Below the pieces are notes generated by a model, which worked only from the letters and a program-made list of their open reading frames with translations, was not told the origin of the DNA and did no database searches. 64,000 nt of DNA from Pagrus major (Eukaryota; Chordata; Actinopteri; Spariformes; Sparidae), in assembly GCF_040436345.1 (NCBI RefSeq), contig NC_133237.1, positions 25,487,749 to 25,551,748 on the forward strand, written 5' to 3'. This document shows positions 39,510-53,779 of this stretch, in pieces. Made by a program: the position numbers and the translations under genes. Every line of letters begins with the position of its first letter. Within the stretch, counting starts at the first letter, position 1.

Positions 39510-41540
39510 CAGCTACAGTCTACCTTATTTGTTTGGTGTCTGATTTTGACAGGTGGCTCTATTCTTACATATGGCACCTTTAACCCTCATGCAGCTGATA
39601 GAAAATACAAATAAAAAGTCACTCAGACCAACAAAAAATGTTCGGTGTCAAAAACTGCCATAAAAATACTAGTTTTTCAACACCAGTCCTGATAATAACC
39701 ATCAAATATTCATTCATTTTCAGGATTTTAACCCTTTAAACACCAGTTTGTTTTTGACACGTGACATTTATTTGTACTAAATGTGGTCTTTTATATGAGG
39801 GTTCAGTTTTATAATGAGGCACAGCCCTCTATACAACAAGGGAAACAGCCAAAATACAGGTAAACTCCCCAATCTAGGGAAAATAGAAAAATTACTAAAC
39901 TGATCCAGGACCACAGAATGAAAGCCTGATAACATGATTTTATGCTGCAATGACAGTGAGATAAAAACAGTTTTAGCTGTCTGTCTGTAATAAAGAGTGT
40001 TTTATAGACATTATATGAGCTGAGGTTGAAATTGAAAAGAAAATAAATAAACACCTTCACCAACATGTAGCATTAATCCAGCTGTTTTTTTAGGATATGT
40101 TCAGGTTTCAGGTCGATGGTGATGTACAGGTGGCCTCTCACAGCTGGTTTACTGGTGATTTGGGACAATAAATATATTAAAGATGAACCTCACACCAGTT
40201 TGTAATCCCACTGAGTGTTCATGTTCTTAAAACACAAACATTTTCTGAAAGTAGCCGAGCTGTACCACCTGGAGAGAAGTGAGTCCATGTCAGGAATCAT
40301 TCATCTCAGGTCCAGTGATGTAATGTAACTCAAGTACTCAGCATCAGATCACGTTAAACATATGTGGAATAACTTGTATCTCTGAGCTGCAGCTGAGTCG
40401 ATGTTGAACATTTCCTCTTCGGTCCACGTGGGGGCTTCAGTGAGCCGTCAGAGCTCACAGCAACATTTACTGGAGCCTGAAGGAGAGAGGGAAGGAAATC
40501 AGCAGCCAACATGGTGATAATGCTCATGAGGAGCGACTTAGTATGTTTTGCCACTTGAGGGAGCGTTGGCTGCAGGAGCCTCCGCTGTTTACACCAACAG
40601 TGAGGAGATGAGGAGGGTGTCAGCCGTTACAGGGGTCAGGTGTTAAAACCATTAGGAGATATTGAAGACATCGTCCTGTGTGGGGATCGTTACAGCGTCT
40701 TAAATGGGGTTAAGACACATTTTCCATCCACATACGGTACAGGAACGACTGAACTTTGATTTCAGAGGCTGACCTTTCAATTAAAGAGGAGAACGATCCC
40801 ACAGAGGAAACATCCACCACCGTCTTGTTTCCTGCTTCTCCTGCGTTAAGATTTTATGTTAAAACCATCAGATTTATGGTTTAAAGGCCAAAGGTGAGCC
40901 AGATTTCTACGCTGAGAGGATCCCCCCTCTCTCCTCAGATAAGACAGGTGCCAGAGCTCTAAAGTAAATGTGAGTCTTCTAGAAGATTAGCGGGGGTTGA
41001 GCGCTGGTTTCGGCGATTAGCCTATTTTCTGGAGTGTGAAGCAGCGAGATGAAGACGCATCGCTCCTGAGCCTGGAGTCCATTTAGGGGTCTTTGATGCC
41101 GGCGAGACCGTCCGCCCAGAGGAGGCATGAATGATATGCAGGAGGGGGGCAGAAATGGGTTTTGACACAAGCACTGCCAGAGTCAGAATGATGAACTGAT
41201 GGAGCTAATCATCACTTAACCAGCAGGGGGCTCGCCATAAATGACTATTAAAGCTACAACTCAAATGTATTTGTCATGGTGCATTTAAGAAAAAAACACC
41301 CGAGGCTTCGTTTTTTTCCTGAGTGGCCTGCTTCTCACCCTGATTGATTTATTTGAGGAATTTAAATTGAAGATTTTCAGGGTCAAACATGCAAAGAGTT
41401 AAAGGATGAATCTGGTTTATTATATCAGTAGTGTTGCCAGCTTTGTGCCCACAAAAGTGATGGCTGAGATTTTGGAAACATGGCGAGAAAGAAGCAGTCA
41501 GACGTCAGGAAGGTTTTTAACAAGCAGATAATCCAGATTT

Positions 41541-41953
41541 TATAAAGGGAGTCATATTCTGCTCATTTTCAGGCTCATAATTTTATTTTGGGTTACTACT
41601 AGCATTGGTTTACTTGCTAAATGCTCAAAAACACATCAGTTTTTTGTAGCAGCACTGTATTCCCCCTCTGTTTAGCTCCTGTCTCTTAAAAAAAAAACCC
41701 CTCTTGAATACCCAGTCTCCTCTGATTGGTCAGCTCTCACACGCCTGAGCCAGCACCGCTAACAACAACAACGACAACAGAGCAGCTGTGCCGAATCAAG
41801 TCTCACGTGCCAAACTAGCTGCTGGGCATAAATTATGCAAAGGTGTGACATGATGTTGTAGCGTGATGTCACAAAGTCACAGAAATTAAAGGCGGGACTA
41901 CTGACGAGGCGTTTCAGGAGCAGTGTTTTCTGAACATAATATGGGACCTTTAA
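41541..41953 (+). mobile_element. MITE-like element, full copy (family B)
   Basis: About 413 bp. The left end reads TATAAAGGGAGTCATATTCTG; the right end, reversed, reads TTAAAGGTCCCATATTATG, so the termini are imperfect inverted repeats. The interior has CTCCTCTGATTGGTCAGCTC and CACGCCTGAGCCAGCACC. A partial inverted copy is at 17388-17609. This is a frequent non-autonomous element in teleosts, recognised from memory. Confidence 0.65.
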
Positions 41954-42048
41954 GTTTGGACGTTTAACTTCGTTCTTCAGCAATGTCACCGAGTATTTTT
42001 CATCCAGTTCCCCTCTCATCAAGGCGCTTTTGCCCGGTAAGTGTTAAG

Positions 42049-42172
42049 TTTATAGGTGACTAATGAGGCCTGCGCTGGCTCTAGAAGTTCTCCTGCAGTG
42101 ATATCCATAAGAGACCAGGACTCATAGATTGTCAGCACTTCTTTCGTTACTGGCTCATTGCTCTGCTGTCTA
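42049..42172 (+). repeat. Interspersed repeat family A, 5' fragment
   Basis: Matches 39196-39300 in direct orientation, with about 20 extra bases (a TGCAGTGATATCC block). The rest of the element is absent. Confidence 0.6.
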
Positions 42173-45100
42173 AGTGTCTTTACTTGTTCACTTGCCTGCT
42201 TCTCCCATTATTCAGCTGCAAATTCCCACATAAAGATTGAAGTTGTCTTGTAAACTGCAGTGTTGGATGTATTCTGGCACTTAGTTTTGTTTCAGACTGA
42301 AAAATCTAAACAACTGTCGGATTGATTGCCATAAATCAGTCATGGTCTCCAGTCAAGGTTTGTATTCTCGTTGTTTCTCGTTGTTCCTTTTCTTTACTGA
42401 TTATCTTTAGGATGTTTTATTACTCAGCACAGTTTGGATGATTAACCACACCTGCAATCATCACAGAGCTTTTCAGCTTATCGGTGTGCATGATGGGAAA
42501 AAACTGGGTGTGGTTTTACATTTTTTTCAAGCAGCGACATCTCGGTGAAACGTCTTTGTTACACTTCTGTGGCATGAAAGTGTGCAGACTTTAGCTCTCT
42601 TTTCATTCACATCATTTCCTGAAAGCTTCGAACCTATACATGATGTGCATATACAGCTTTTCCTCTTTAAAACTGAAGTTATCATCATTCCCTGGTAATG
42701 TTATGATTTCGGAGAATCTGACGCAGCGACTGCATCGATGCAGAGACAGAGCAGAATCAGGAGATTGCTAATTTTCTGGCCTTGACTGGACACAGAAAGT
42801 CACTTTATTGCACTGAATTGTGGGTAAACATTAGGCTAATATAGCTCAGGAATCAGCAGCAAGTGATAAAGAAATGCACCCAGTATTTTAAAACATACAT
42901 CTTGTGGCACTTGTCGGATGCTATGAACTTGCTGGGAAGCACGAACTGGACGAGACACACGCGCTGGGTGTAAAATCTGCTTCACGACAAAGATAAGCTA
43001 CGTTAAGTTGAATGAACTGAGGAGACGCTGTCAACTTTGCTGTGAGTACCATGTCTCCTATATCAAAACAATGTTTTTGTGGATTACAGCACACATTAAA
43101 TGCACTGTAGAAGGATTCATGTTTTGTCTTTTTAAGTGTGTATGGACTGAGGTGGGTCACACAGATACTCGTATTGAAAAGATGCTGCCTTTTATATCGT
43201 AGACTGTTGAAGTCAGATGTTTGAATGACTTTTTAACTAAAAGGGAGCTTAAATGAGGAAAGGTAGCCGCGTGCATTAGTGTAGAAAACTCAGGATGATT
43301 CAGATGCATCATGAATCGTTGTGCATTGGAAACGTTGACAAGTGAATTAAAGGAACAGATTTTTGCCGCAATCTCTGGATTCAACCACCTCGTCCTGAGA
43401 CCGACTTGCAGAAATAACTCGCCGAGAGCAGGAAGTCATTAACATATAACATCATCAAACTAACTGGCACCTGCGTTATTCATGTTTGTCACTGTGTATC
43501 TGCTGTGAAACGAAGGCAGACAGATCCGAGCGGAGCGGGACGCCTCCGATCAGACACACCTCGTCCACCTGAATCCTCCGCTTCAATCCAGAGTCAATTA
43601 TGCAGCCGTGCTCGCCTCTCTTCACATTTTCTGCCTGGCTGCTGATTCACAGAGCCGCCTCGTTTCTGCTCGGGCAGGGAATCAAAGTGTGAGGTAATCT
43701 GAGGGGACTCTCAGATTGGAGGTCACAGCTCTGCGGACAGGTCGGTAATTGTGGGCACACGATGCATCCCGGCTGATCTGACCGGGTTTCCTGAGTTACT
43801 GTCCGTCAGCTGTCACCTCGCATCTAGATCTCCATCCAGGGCCGCTCAGACGCCTGCATCCCCTCTGCTGTAAGGACTGCACAAGTGAGATCAAACATCC
43901 AAGCCAGAGCTTTGATAACTTTGAGAATGGGTTTTCTTTCGAACGTGATCGAGCAGCTTCTGGGCATTATTATTCCATGTAGTTCTGTCCGGGGTTAGCC
44001 TCTCCGACTGTCTGAGAGAGAAACCTCAGGAGGTTTCGGAAAAGCATCGGCACTCACCTGGTCCTGCATGAGAATAAAGTAAAGATCTTTCCTCCCACCT
44101 GAGAAAACAATCAGCTGCTCTGATATTCACGAGCGGTCGCCAAACAAATCACACCTGCTCGCTGCTTCGTAGGAAAAAGGAGCAGGAGGAGGAGGCGGCT
44201 CTGAGAATCTGTGTTTAGAACATGGTGAGCCGGATAAACTAACATTGATTTTTTTCTTTTTAACTTGTTTGTTTTTTGTTTTGACATTCAGATAAAGACT
44301 CACTGAGGATTAAGCAGCCCCGTGGAGAAACAGTAGAAAGATGCTCGACATGCATTATTCTCAACTCATAAAGTACAAAGTTCCCATGAGAGATTCTCTC
44401 CTCAAAGTTGAGGATTATGAGGCGGCGTTTTTGGGTCAAACTTGTCATTATTTGATGCTTTGTTTCGTAGCTGCTGCTGCTGCTGCACGATCAGCCGGTT
44501 TAGCGTTTGAGACGTTGTGACTGACACAGATTTGTTCTGTGGGGAATACTAATGAACGTCAGTAATTATAACACTCATACACACCTCAACATAACAAAGA
44601 ACAAGACGTCTCTGTGCACAGAGGTGACAGGAAGGTGAGGAGCTGCTTTCTGTTTCAAGAGTTTGGGAGGTGAGTGCTGATTGTTTTATATGATACAGAA
44701 ACAACATGTGAGCTTTTTAATTTGAATGACGCACTTTAACTGCTTCAACATAATTACAAAAGTCGTCAGCGACCACTCGTGTCCTGCATATAAAGAAGAA
44801 GAGGCCTCTTTAAATCAGGGCAGGAATATAAGAAGAGTGTGTAAGTGGTCATTATATTATTGGCATTAAACATAAAGTGTATTTAAAATTTAAATAGAGT
44901 ACATCACAACAGATCAGCTGGTACGATAATGAGCGTGTCTGTTTAAGCCTTCTTTTAGAGTCAGCAGTCATCTACTAATTAATAAAAAGTGTTATTAAAA
45001 AAATGTAATTTAAGTCTGAATCAGGCCGCAGTGGCTCCACATGTCTCTGTCGTATCATCGACTCCAATTTGGATGATTTTCATTTTCAATTATGTGTCTG

Positions 45101-45779
45101 TATCTCCGTAATGGTCCTCAAAGCGACTCATAAAATCATTTTCAATCTAATTCATTAAACTACTCACTATTTTTTGTTACTTAACCTGCACCTGCAGCCC
45201 AATTCAACAATAATCCAGTCTCGCGTAGCCACACTGGCGCTGGAGAAAAGGTCTGGCTGCACCAAATTCTCATTCGTCGTGGGGCGGCGTTTAATCCAGC
45301 ATGCATTATGACAGAAACTTTATTTGCACATGAGGAAGTGAGCCCTGGTGCTAAAATGTCTAAATCCCCTCTAAAGGAAAGCGAAGAGCTGCTAGCGTGT
45401 TTAAGTTTGTGCCGTTAGCAAACAGGTTAGCGCCAAAGTAACTCGCTGTTTCAGCGTGGAGGTTGTTATTGTTTAACAGTGATTTTGAAAACAGTATACA
45501 CATATTGTGGGAGGAAAGAGGGGACTAGGCAACCAATGACAGGCTTTATACTTATCTACATCAGCTAAGTCAATCAAAAACAGAGTTGGAGCGTGTGTGG
45601 AGCTGAGGCGAGCTGAACGAAGCCTAGTTCTGACAGCTACCATGCTAACTATCGCTTAAAGTGCTCACACCCTTAATTAAGCTTAACTTTAAGACTTAAT
45701 ATAATTTAAACAAGTAGTGTATGGTTGTTATGAGTGGGAATATTAGCCACAGAGACCCTTATGGGCTCTCAAGGCGGAT

Positions 45780-45875
45780 TGACTCGCTTTTGGAGCCTCA
45801 AGTGGCCTTTTGAAGAACTGCTTTTTACCACTTCTGCATTGGCTTCATTTTTCAGCCCCAGGGGTTGACAAAGTC
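45780..45875 (+). repeat. Decayed teleost interspersed repeat
   Basis: Carries 'TTTGGAGCCTCAAGTGGCC', 'GAAGAACTGCTTTTTACCAC' and 'CATTGGCTTCATTTTTCAGC', phrases from a repeat very common in teleosts. Family name not certain. Confidence 0.5.
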
Positions 45876-48800
45876 AAGGGGGGTCACCAAAGTCAGAACG
45901 ATTCATCTTCTGGGGAACAGTGTGCCAAGGACACAAGACTTTTACATGTGGGTTTCTATGTATTCATGTGTTCATAACTGCACATAACCAAAATAATCAC
46001 GTCTTTATTTAATTACAGTCATCTCCCTTCCAGTCCTACCACCCACCAGCACCCTCCAGATGTTTCAACAACAAACATGCAAACATCACACACACAGTCG
46101 ATCATACAACATGCTGCACAGTCAGGATCGGGATGTTTGAGCTCTTAATGCTCTTGAGAATCCACTCTAATAACACAGACGGGTAAAGACGTGCAGTAAT
46201 TGGACGAGGTTGTCGGGCCGACACAACAGAGAGAAGAGAAAGGAAAATGTGCAGTAAAGCCACAAAGACAAGTGTCCTGCAGGAGACTCAGTGAGGAATC
46301 AGGAGAACTGAGTATGTGTGAAGGTCGTAGCTTCATGTGTGACAACTTCTTCACACTCTGCTGGCTTTGACATGGACTGTAGAAAACAACAGTCAACCAC
46401 TGCGGTGGAAAAACAACTTTCAGGGGGACCAGATGCCATAAAAATGCCATTTTGTTGCTAATCCCACTCTGCTATATGATGCTTTAACAGTGTTGCTTTG
46501 AAAAAACCTGGACGGAGACACTGCTGCTCACAGCTGCCAGCATCCGACTGCTTCCTGGCTTGTACCAATTAGCTGGAGCATTGTGGACGTGAGTGTGTGA
46601 ACTGAAATCAGACAGGAGGAGAATAACAGCAAATTGCACATCAAAACACTCGAGTCCGTCTGCACTCGATCCAGGAGGCCTGAACAGAGAAGATGTCAGT
46701 CTGTCCGTCCTGAGGGAGGCGCAGCAAGAAAACAGAGAAGACATCTGCGGAACAAAAACGTATGATGTGAGAATGGACCTTTTATTACAGCGGACATTTT
46801 GACTTGTCATGGCAGGAACAGCACAGGTGTAATTAACTACAATCATGGCTGCTTCCCATTTAGACTCCCCCAGTTAAAATAGGTTTTGGGACGGCTACCT
46901 GGCACACCTAAATGAAACAGAGCCTTCAGTGTTGTGAGTTACACCTGTTCTTTATGAAGAGGAGGAAATGACTATAACCATGTGGCTGAAACCCTTCTTT
47001 AAAGTACAAGACCGATAATATTTCATATTATTCCCTGTCAGCCTGAAGCCCATTGGTTCAAATGGAAGAATCTTTAAAAAAAATCAAACTATATATTTGA
47101 GAGCCAGTTTTAAAGGTTCAATAATTTCCTAAAACAGCTGAACACTGTGGTTTTTAACAGATGAACATCACTCAATCCGGGGCAAGTAGTGCATTTATTG
47201 GGGACTATTTTCAGTGGCGGACTAATCCATTTGGTGGTAGTAGGACGGTGTTTGTGGGATTGAATCAAAATAAACTACAGTTTGTGTTAAACTTGTGGCT
47301 CATTCATGTGTTTTTAATAGTTTTTTGAACATTGGAGATGAAGATATATCAGGCTCAGGATACACAGATAACACCTGTTGGTACGGTCAATTCATTGTTG
47401 GACTTCATTGGACTGCCAGTTGTACTTTCCCCAGTAAACACACCAACACCTTTAACTGACAGCCGTGTCTCTGGGCTAGGGAGAGTGAGAAGGCTGGGTG
47501 TCCGCAGGATGGGCGCATCCTCCAAGGAGTTCGGACACAGCAGTAAGTTACTTGGTCTCAGCAAGGGTTTGCCACCGGGTTACTCGCCCTTTGGAGACAC
47601 TCTGGCAGCGAAAAGCAGTTTTGGACAAGAAGTTTAACCCGAGAAGAAGAGCAGCAGGCTGGTCAGAACAGCTGAAGAGGTCAGTGTGTTTACTGGGGCA
47701 ACTACAGCTCACAACCGACGCTGGCTGTTGGTTAAACAAACCAACAAAACTACACATAATCTACACATATCGCAACCTCTATAGCTGACTCAAACTGTTT
47801 AACTTGCTCATTCCTAAACCTAACCAAGTGATGACGTAGCAGCCAATCACAGCAGAGTGCACAACAGATTGTCCCTCCCCCTTCCTCCGGCTCATTCATT
47901 CTAACATCCCCCCCTGATATGATGGGAATACTTGTATTGGATGAAGCTGCATTATATTATTGATATGATATTGTGTGTATTTAGAGGCTTGAGTGAAAAA
48001 AACTGTAGCTTGAAAGTTGATTTATTGTCATTAAGCACCTCGTATTTTATCTTTTGGACTTCTTGTCTTAATATGCGAACAGCACTAACTGTTGGCAGTT
48101 GTTTTTTTTTACTGGCTCACATTCAACTTTCTTAAAATCACATTAAATGCAGTGAACATGTTCTGGATGAGGAGCCCTGCTGCCATCAGTGTCATCAGAC
48201 TCATGTAACCATCCTTTCCTTGCTCCAATTACTCCGGATCTTCCAACACTTCATGTCTCTCGGTGTCAGATCTCAGTGTTTGAGCTTCATAGTCTTCAGC
48301 CTCGTCCACCTCCGCAGCCTCATTTTTCCTGCAGGCCGGCGTGACGTCCTGCTGTGTCCATGCCTCAGAAAAACAGGCTTCCCTCTCTTCTCGATGTCGC
48401 CTGACACCTGCGATAAGAAGAAGGAAAAGCCCATGCTTCATCATCCTGTGTTGTGTTACTGCAAATCAGTCGAACGTTCCCACCTTTGTGAAGTAAGAGG
48501 GCTGTGATCTTCAGATGAAATGCAGTCCTTCCAGTAACAAGCTCTCCAGGAGGAGGGATGTAAACATTTCTTCTTTTCTCTTCCACAAATGTTAATCAGC
48601 AGTGAAGTGAGCAGCTCGAGCTCTCCTCGTCTGTAAAAGCTGGAGAGGAAAAGCCACAACATTTCTTTACTGCTGAGCAGAGAAGAAAAGGATAATCAGG
48701 CTCTGCAGTGGCTTCAGTGTGGAGATGCAGTGAGGAGATAAACACAGCTCCCTCGGGGGAAAGCAGGCAGACAAAGACGGATTTGTCTTATCTTCTCCAA

Positions 48801-51584
48801 CAGCGACATACGTGAGACGTTGATTTAAGGAGTCCTGAGATAATTAAGACCTCAGCCTCTGACGGGACACTGAAGAAACAGACGCCTTAAAATCCAGAAT
48901 ATTCACACTTTTATACGTTCGATTCATCCTGAATCATTCTCGACTGTGCTTGAGTTGTACGGAGTGTGTTTGCAAATCTGATCCGACACACCGTTTTCAG
49001 AATAAAGACTGATTCGCTGCCGTCGTCAGACAAAAAGACATTACCCACAGCGATTTAGTGTACCAGTGTTTTCAGATGACAAGTGTGAAAACAGACGCAT
49101 GAGAGGGTTTAAATCACAGCTAACACGCTGCCTTTATGACACGCTTTAAAACCAAAGAGAGTAATAATGATGATTGTCGCCGTTTCACAGCCAAGACGAC
49201 ATTTAAAGTGAAGTTTTTGATGTTTACCCAGCGACCAGAAAGTGGATCTTTTCTTCTAAATGGCTTCATGATTCACTTTCGATAGGCTGCATCAGAATTA
49301 CACTGGTAGTAAGTCACCAAAGGTACAATAAGACACTGAGGATGGAGACAGAAGAGTCACATCTGAAGACTGGAACATTTTGAGCATAAAGAGGTGGTTT
49401 GAGGTCTTGATAACAAATGTCGATTTAAATGAATTTAAGATCACAGCTGCAGGAACAAACTATAAACCTCTAAAAGACATCCTGAAATTTACAGGAGTTT
49501 GATTCGATACTTTAAAGATTGAGCATAACTTAAAGAAACGAGAAAATGAGCATGTCAGCACAATGTTAGGTAAAAATACTGAAGCTCTTAAAACTAGATT
49601 TTTACATGTGGTCTGTTCAGAGGTCCTTCAGACCCTTATGTTAATGCTTCAGTGCTGCCCCAGGGCAGCTGCCTGCCTCACCTGGTTGGTAATCAAGCTG
49701 TGCTTGTACTTTGTGTTTTTTCTACTAACAGGAATTGATACAAACTTTGCCAAGAAAAAGCTAAATGTTTTGAAAATGGTGAAAGCCAGAAGCCATGTCC
49801 AACCAACAGTAAAAAAAAGCTGAAGCTGAAACCATGAAATGTTTTCACATGACAGATAATGATCAGAACATTTACCAATTAGTTTTCTGTCAATCACCGA
49901 ATCATTCATCGACCAATAGTTTCTTTTATAAAGAAAATATTAACTCTTCACATGTTCTTTTTTATGTTAAGATCTCAATTTGGTAAGTAACTAAAGCTGT
50001 GAGAAGTAAAAAGTACAATATTTCCTACCAATAAAACCATGACAAGGCCAAAAAGTACAATATTTCCCTGGTTCCCTGATTCTGGTACAGGAACCTAAAG
50101 TTTGTACTTTAAGTACAGTAATTCTGTAAAAGAGTCAATGTTTGACAGGTCACTGATATCTCTGAGTCTACTTAAATTTGATGCTTATTTTACTGGCAAC
50201 AATATTCATATAAAAACCTGCTGATAAGAAATGTGTAGTGTGAAATTGGGGGCAGTTCTGGAGCCTCGTTTCTAAAAATGTAAAGGATAATTGCTTCATG
50301 AAAGATGCTGAACATTAAAAATATTAAAACAGGTTCTCAAATCAACTTAAACTGACGCCACCTGCCTTCTGTTTCCTGTTATATAAACGCAGCACGAGTC
50401 ACAGTTTAGTCAGAAAAATCAGACTTTTTTTGGGAAGATGAGATCACAGTGATGGTCGTGGACAACGCCAGTGTGTGTAACCCCGTGTATGACGTATGTT
50501 TATCCCAGAATGCAATACCTCTACACAATCAGCAGGGATGTGGTTCAGATTTTATCTCAAGGTAAGTAAGTTAGTTACTTGTCGGTGCTGTCATTCGTCT
50601 TAAAGTGACAGCGAGACCACCAGAACAGCCGACTCCTCTTCTAGCTCCTCTTTCTTTATCCCCTCACTCATCCATTGCAAACTATTAACACTCCCATTCT
50701 TCATCTTCTCCTTTGTCAAATAAACATTCAGTTATTGTCTGCCTTCCCCTTTTCCATCCCTCCGCTGAGCTGTGATGAGACAACACACTATCTTGTCTGA
50801 CTATTGTTCTGCAGGAAAAATGCAAGGTCATTGGAAAATGGAGAGCTGGTTATTTTTCTAAAGTCCATCTTCCAGCCTTCACCTTTCACTCGAGTGTGTT
50901 TGTGCGAATGGAAACGAACTGAGCCGTGTCCAAACTCAATATAAACACAAGACAAATCCCTGATAATTGTGAAGCGAAGACAAACAAGCGAGGCTCTCCT
51001 GAATGAGAGACGTCAGCTTACAGTAACAAATGAATGAACTCGGCAGGATGTTTCTGAAAAGACACGGAGAGGCCGACGGTTTCTGAGCCGGGGGGAAGTT
51101 TTCATTTATCACGAGGAAGAATCAGAAATGAAAAAAAAAAAAAAAGAAGAAAAGGATGTGAGACTATTGAGGAGAAATGAATGGAGACTTTAGCTGAGGT
51201 AAGGGGTTCCTGGCCGTGGTGATGAATTGGTGGAGGCTTATTATCACCGTACAGTGTGGCGATATAATCTCAGCCTTTCCATAAATCCCCGGCTGTGTCC
51301 TTGGTTTTTAAATTTACTATATGATACAAAACTTTTACTGCAGCAGAGCGACAGTGGCTGTTTCATTCAGAGAGGATTCTGCATGTACGAGTCAAGAGCA
51401 GCAACACCGTATATACTGTAGGTACACACATCCACCAGAACCTCTGAGCTGTTTAATTATGAATACAGTGATTTTGCTGTAATCCGCCCGGTGCCACAGG
51501 ACGGCCTGGAGGTCCGGCCAACAGAGACTGAAAGAGCTTTTGGGTCCCGAGCACTGACTGGCAGGTGTATTTCAGCTGTGGGCT

Positions 51585-51685
51585 TGTAGCTGCAGGGGTA
51601 GCTGGTTATTACACCTGCGCTAGCCGAGATCTCTTAAGTGCCCTTGAACAAAATTAACTGCAGAGTCGCTCCCCGCGGTCCGACC
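51585..51685 (+). repeat. Decayed repeat with 'GTGCCCTTGAACAA' motif
   Basis: AAGTGCCCTTGAACAA, then AACTGCAGAGTCGCTCCCC, resembles the widespread teleost element with 'ttgagcaaggcac..aactgctcccc'. Heavily diverged. Confidence 0.4.
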
Positions 51686-53745
51686 CCCTCGAAGAAATCC
51701 ATATGTATGGAAATGCATTCAACTATAACGAGAGAACAGGAGGAACATTTTGTTGCCTTGTGCAGCGACGTCGGTCCGACACGATGAAGCCTTTCAGAGA
51801 AAAGTAACGTGAAATGTGCTCAATTCATTTAATCAGCAAAAATAAGTGGATTTCTGTTCCTTTTCCTGAAAATTTACATAAAATTATCATAATTATATAT
51901 ATAGCCCGATTTTGAAATCTCATTGGCTACATGATCCGTCACTCATCTGGTGGCTGGCGTGTAATTGGTTCAGGAGAGAGGGGAGGGGAACTGAGAGTGG
52001 ATCTACATGATCTACATTATTGGCTGTTGTAGGCTTCAGGACGTGCGTATATAATCATATCTGGTCAAATGAGGTTTCAACTAAAACGGCAGCAATTTTA
52101 GGATAATTGTATGGATAAATAAGTGGCAGATAAAATAATAAGAGGGAGATGAGAGGACAGATTGGCCAAAACGTTGTCAGCGCTTGTTAGTCCATTGTTG
52201 CTGCTGCCTGATGTGGTTGTGTCTTGAAATGGTTTGCATGAATTGAATCACAAGAAGAAGGTTTTTTTTAATGTTATATGGTATAAGAGCCCATTTAAAC
52301 TGAGGAGTCGTGTTCATCGTCCAGCCGTGGTTGGAGTGAGTCCAAAGGGATTTGTGGTCATCAAACTGAAAGAGGATCAGTTTTGCTCGCAGGTCTTCTC
52401 TTTCCTACCAGACTCACCTGGATTTGCACGATAAATAGTCATAGATACATGAAGTTATAGCTTCAGTGTAAACTTTACAAATTGCTTTTTGTCTTTAAGG
52501 TTTTCTGATATCTTTTTTTCTGAGCTTCATGTTGTGAGTTACTCATCAGCTCATGTTACAGCTCTGCCACGACTGGTTTATGCGTGATGGACGGGACCTG
52601 ACGGGTGAGCCGAGTTTAACTTGTTTAAATGCGGCAGCAGTAACAGCGCGAGAGATTATGGAGCGCTCAGAAATTGGTGTTGTAAGAGACTCGCAGCTTT
52701 AAAAAGGATTTAGACGAATGGAAACAACCCCAATTTTCTGAATACAGACAGACACAGGTGTGTATTTAATCTCAGGTCACATTACTCAACTTATAATTAA
52801 CATTTTCTCCTTTTTCAAAACATGTCCAGGATTGTAAAAAAAGATGTTGTATCAGCTTGGAGGGTTAGGGTTAGTTTTATGTTTTTTATTCACATCTTTT
52901 ATTTGTTATATTGTGAGAGTTTCACAGCCGCACAAAAGAGTTTGACCTGGATGGTTTTGTTTAAAAACCGGAGACACTGGGTGTCAAACTATTTCTCACT
53001 TCAGTGATTGTTCGCTCTGGTCTTCACCCACAGTTTGGATTGGAAAACGGCCAACGCCGCCGAACAAGACTCGTATTAAACCTCGACATAAATACAGACT
53101 GGAAAATGTATTTTCAGGAGATTCTCAAGGAAATATCGCCGGGTGAAGTAAACACAAACAGGGGACGTATAAAGCATTTCTGAATTGAATAGAAAATAAT
53201 GCCTAACATCAGCTTACATCTGTGAATCATGTATTGTAGAGGCTGTTGCTGCTGCTCTCCTCGGCAAAGAACAGAAAATAAATAAAAAACAAGAGTGGGA
53301 AGTTTCACACAGTCAACTTCCGCTCATCTCAGAGGAATAAACCTATTAAAGGTAGATAAAAATAAAAAGGTTTCATTTTTGTGCAAAACATTTGTTTTAC
53401 TGACATGAAGCCTGATTGAATCCTGAAGTTTGACATTTTGAAAAGCCGTCAAGAGGTTGTGTTTGTCCACAGTGTGCACTGATACAGAGCTGAATGCTTC
53501 TTACACTTGTGAAGTGGTCTTATAACAGGAATTTTAACTTTTCTATTCAGCAATAATTTTGCAACAATCTTGAGATAATAACCCTCATGACAAGTTAAAG
53601 TTACATAATCACAAACAAATTATGTTTCCTTTTACCTGCAGTGAGATTTATTCATCGAAATTGTTTTGGTGCGAGCTGCACAGATTTGGAGATATCGGCT
53701 GAAGAGATGTCTGCGATGGCGCTCAGCTGTTGGTGCTCGAAGCGC

Positions 53746-53779
53746 CTAAATAAATGAATAAATGAATGAATAAATAAAA
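53746..53779 (+). repeat. AAAT/GAAT simple repeat
   Basis: Tandem AATA and AATG units. Read directly. Confidence 0.7.

Noticed and set aside
46484-46846. 120-codon minus-strand open frame
   Set aside because: No family match; the opposite strand is open as well, so probably chance.
47332-47637. 101-codon open frame (MEMKIYQAQDT...)
   Set aside because: Looks somewhat protein-like, but has no recognised motif, no flanking exons and no promoter context.
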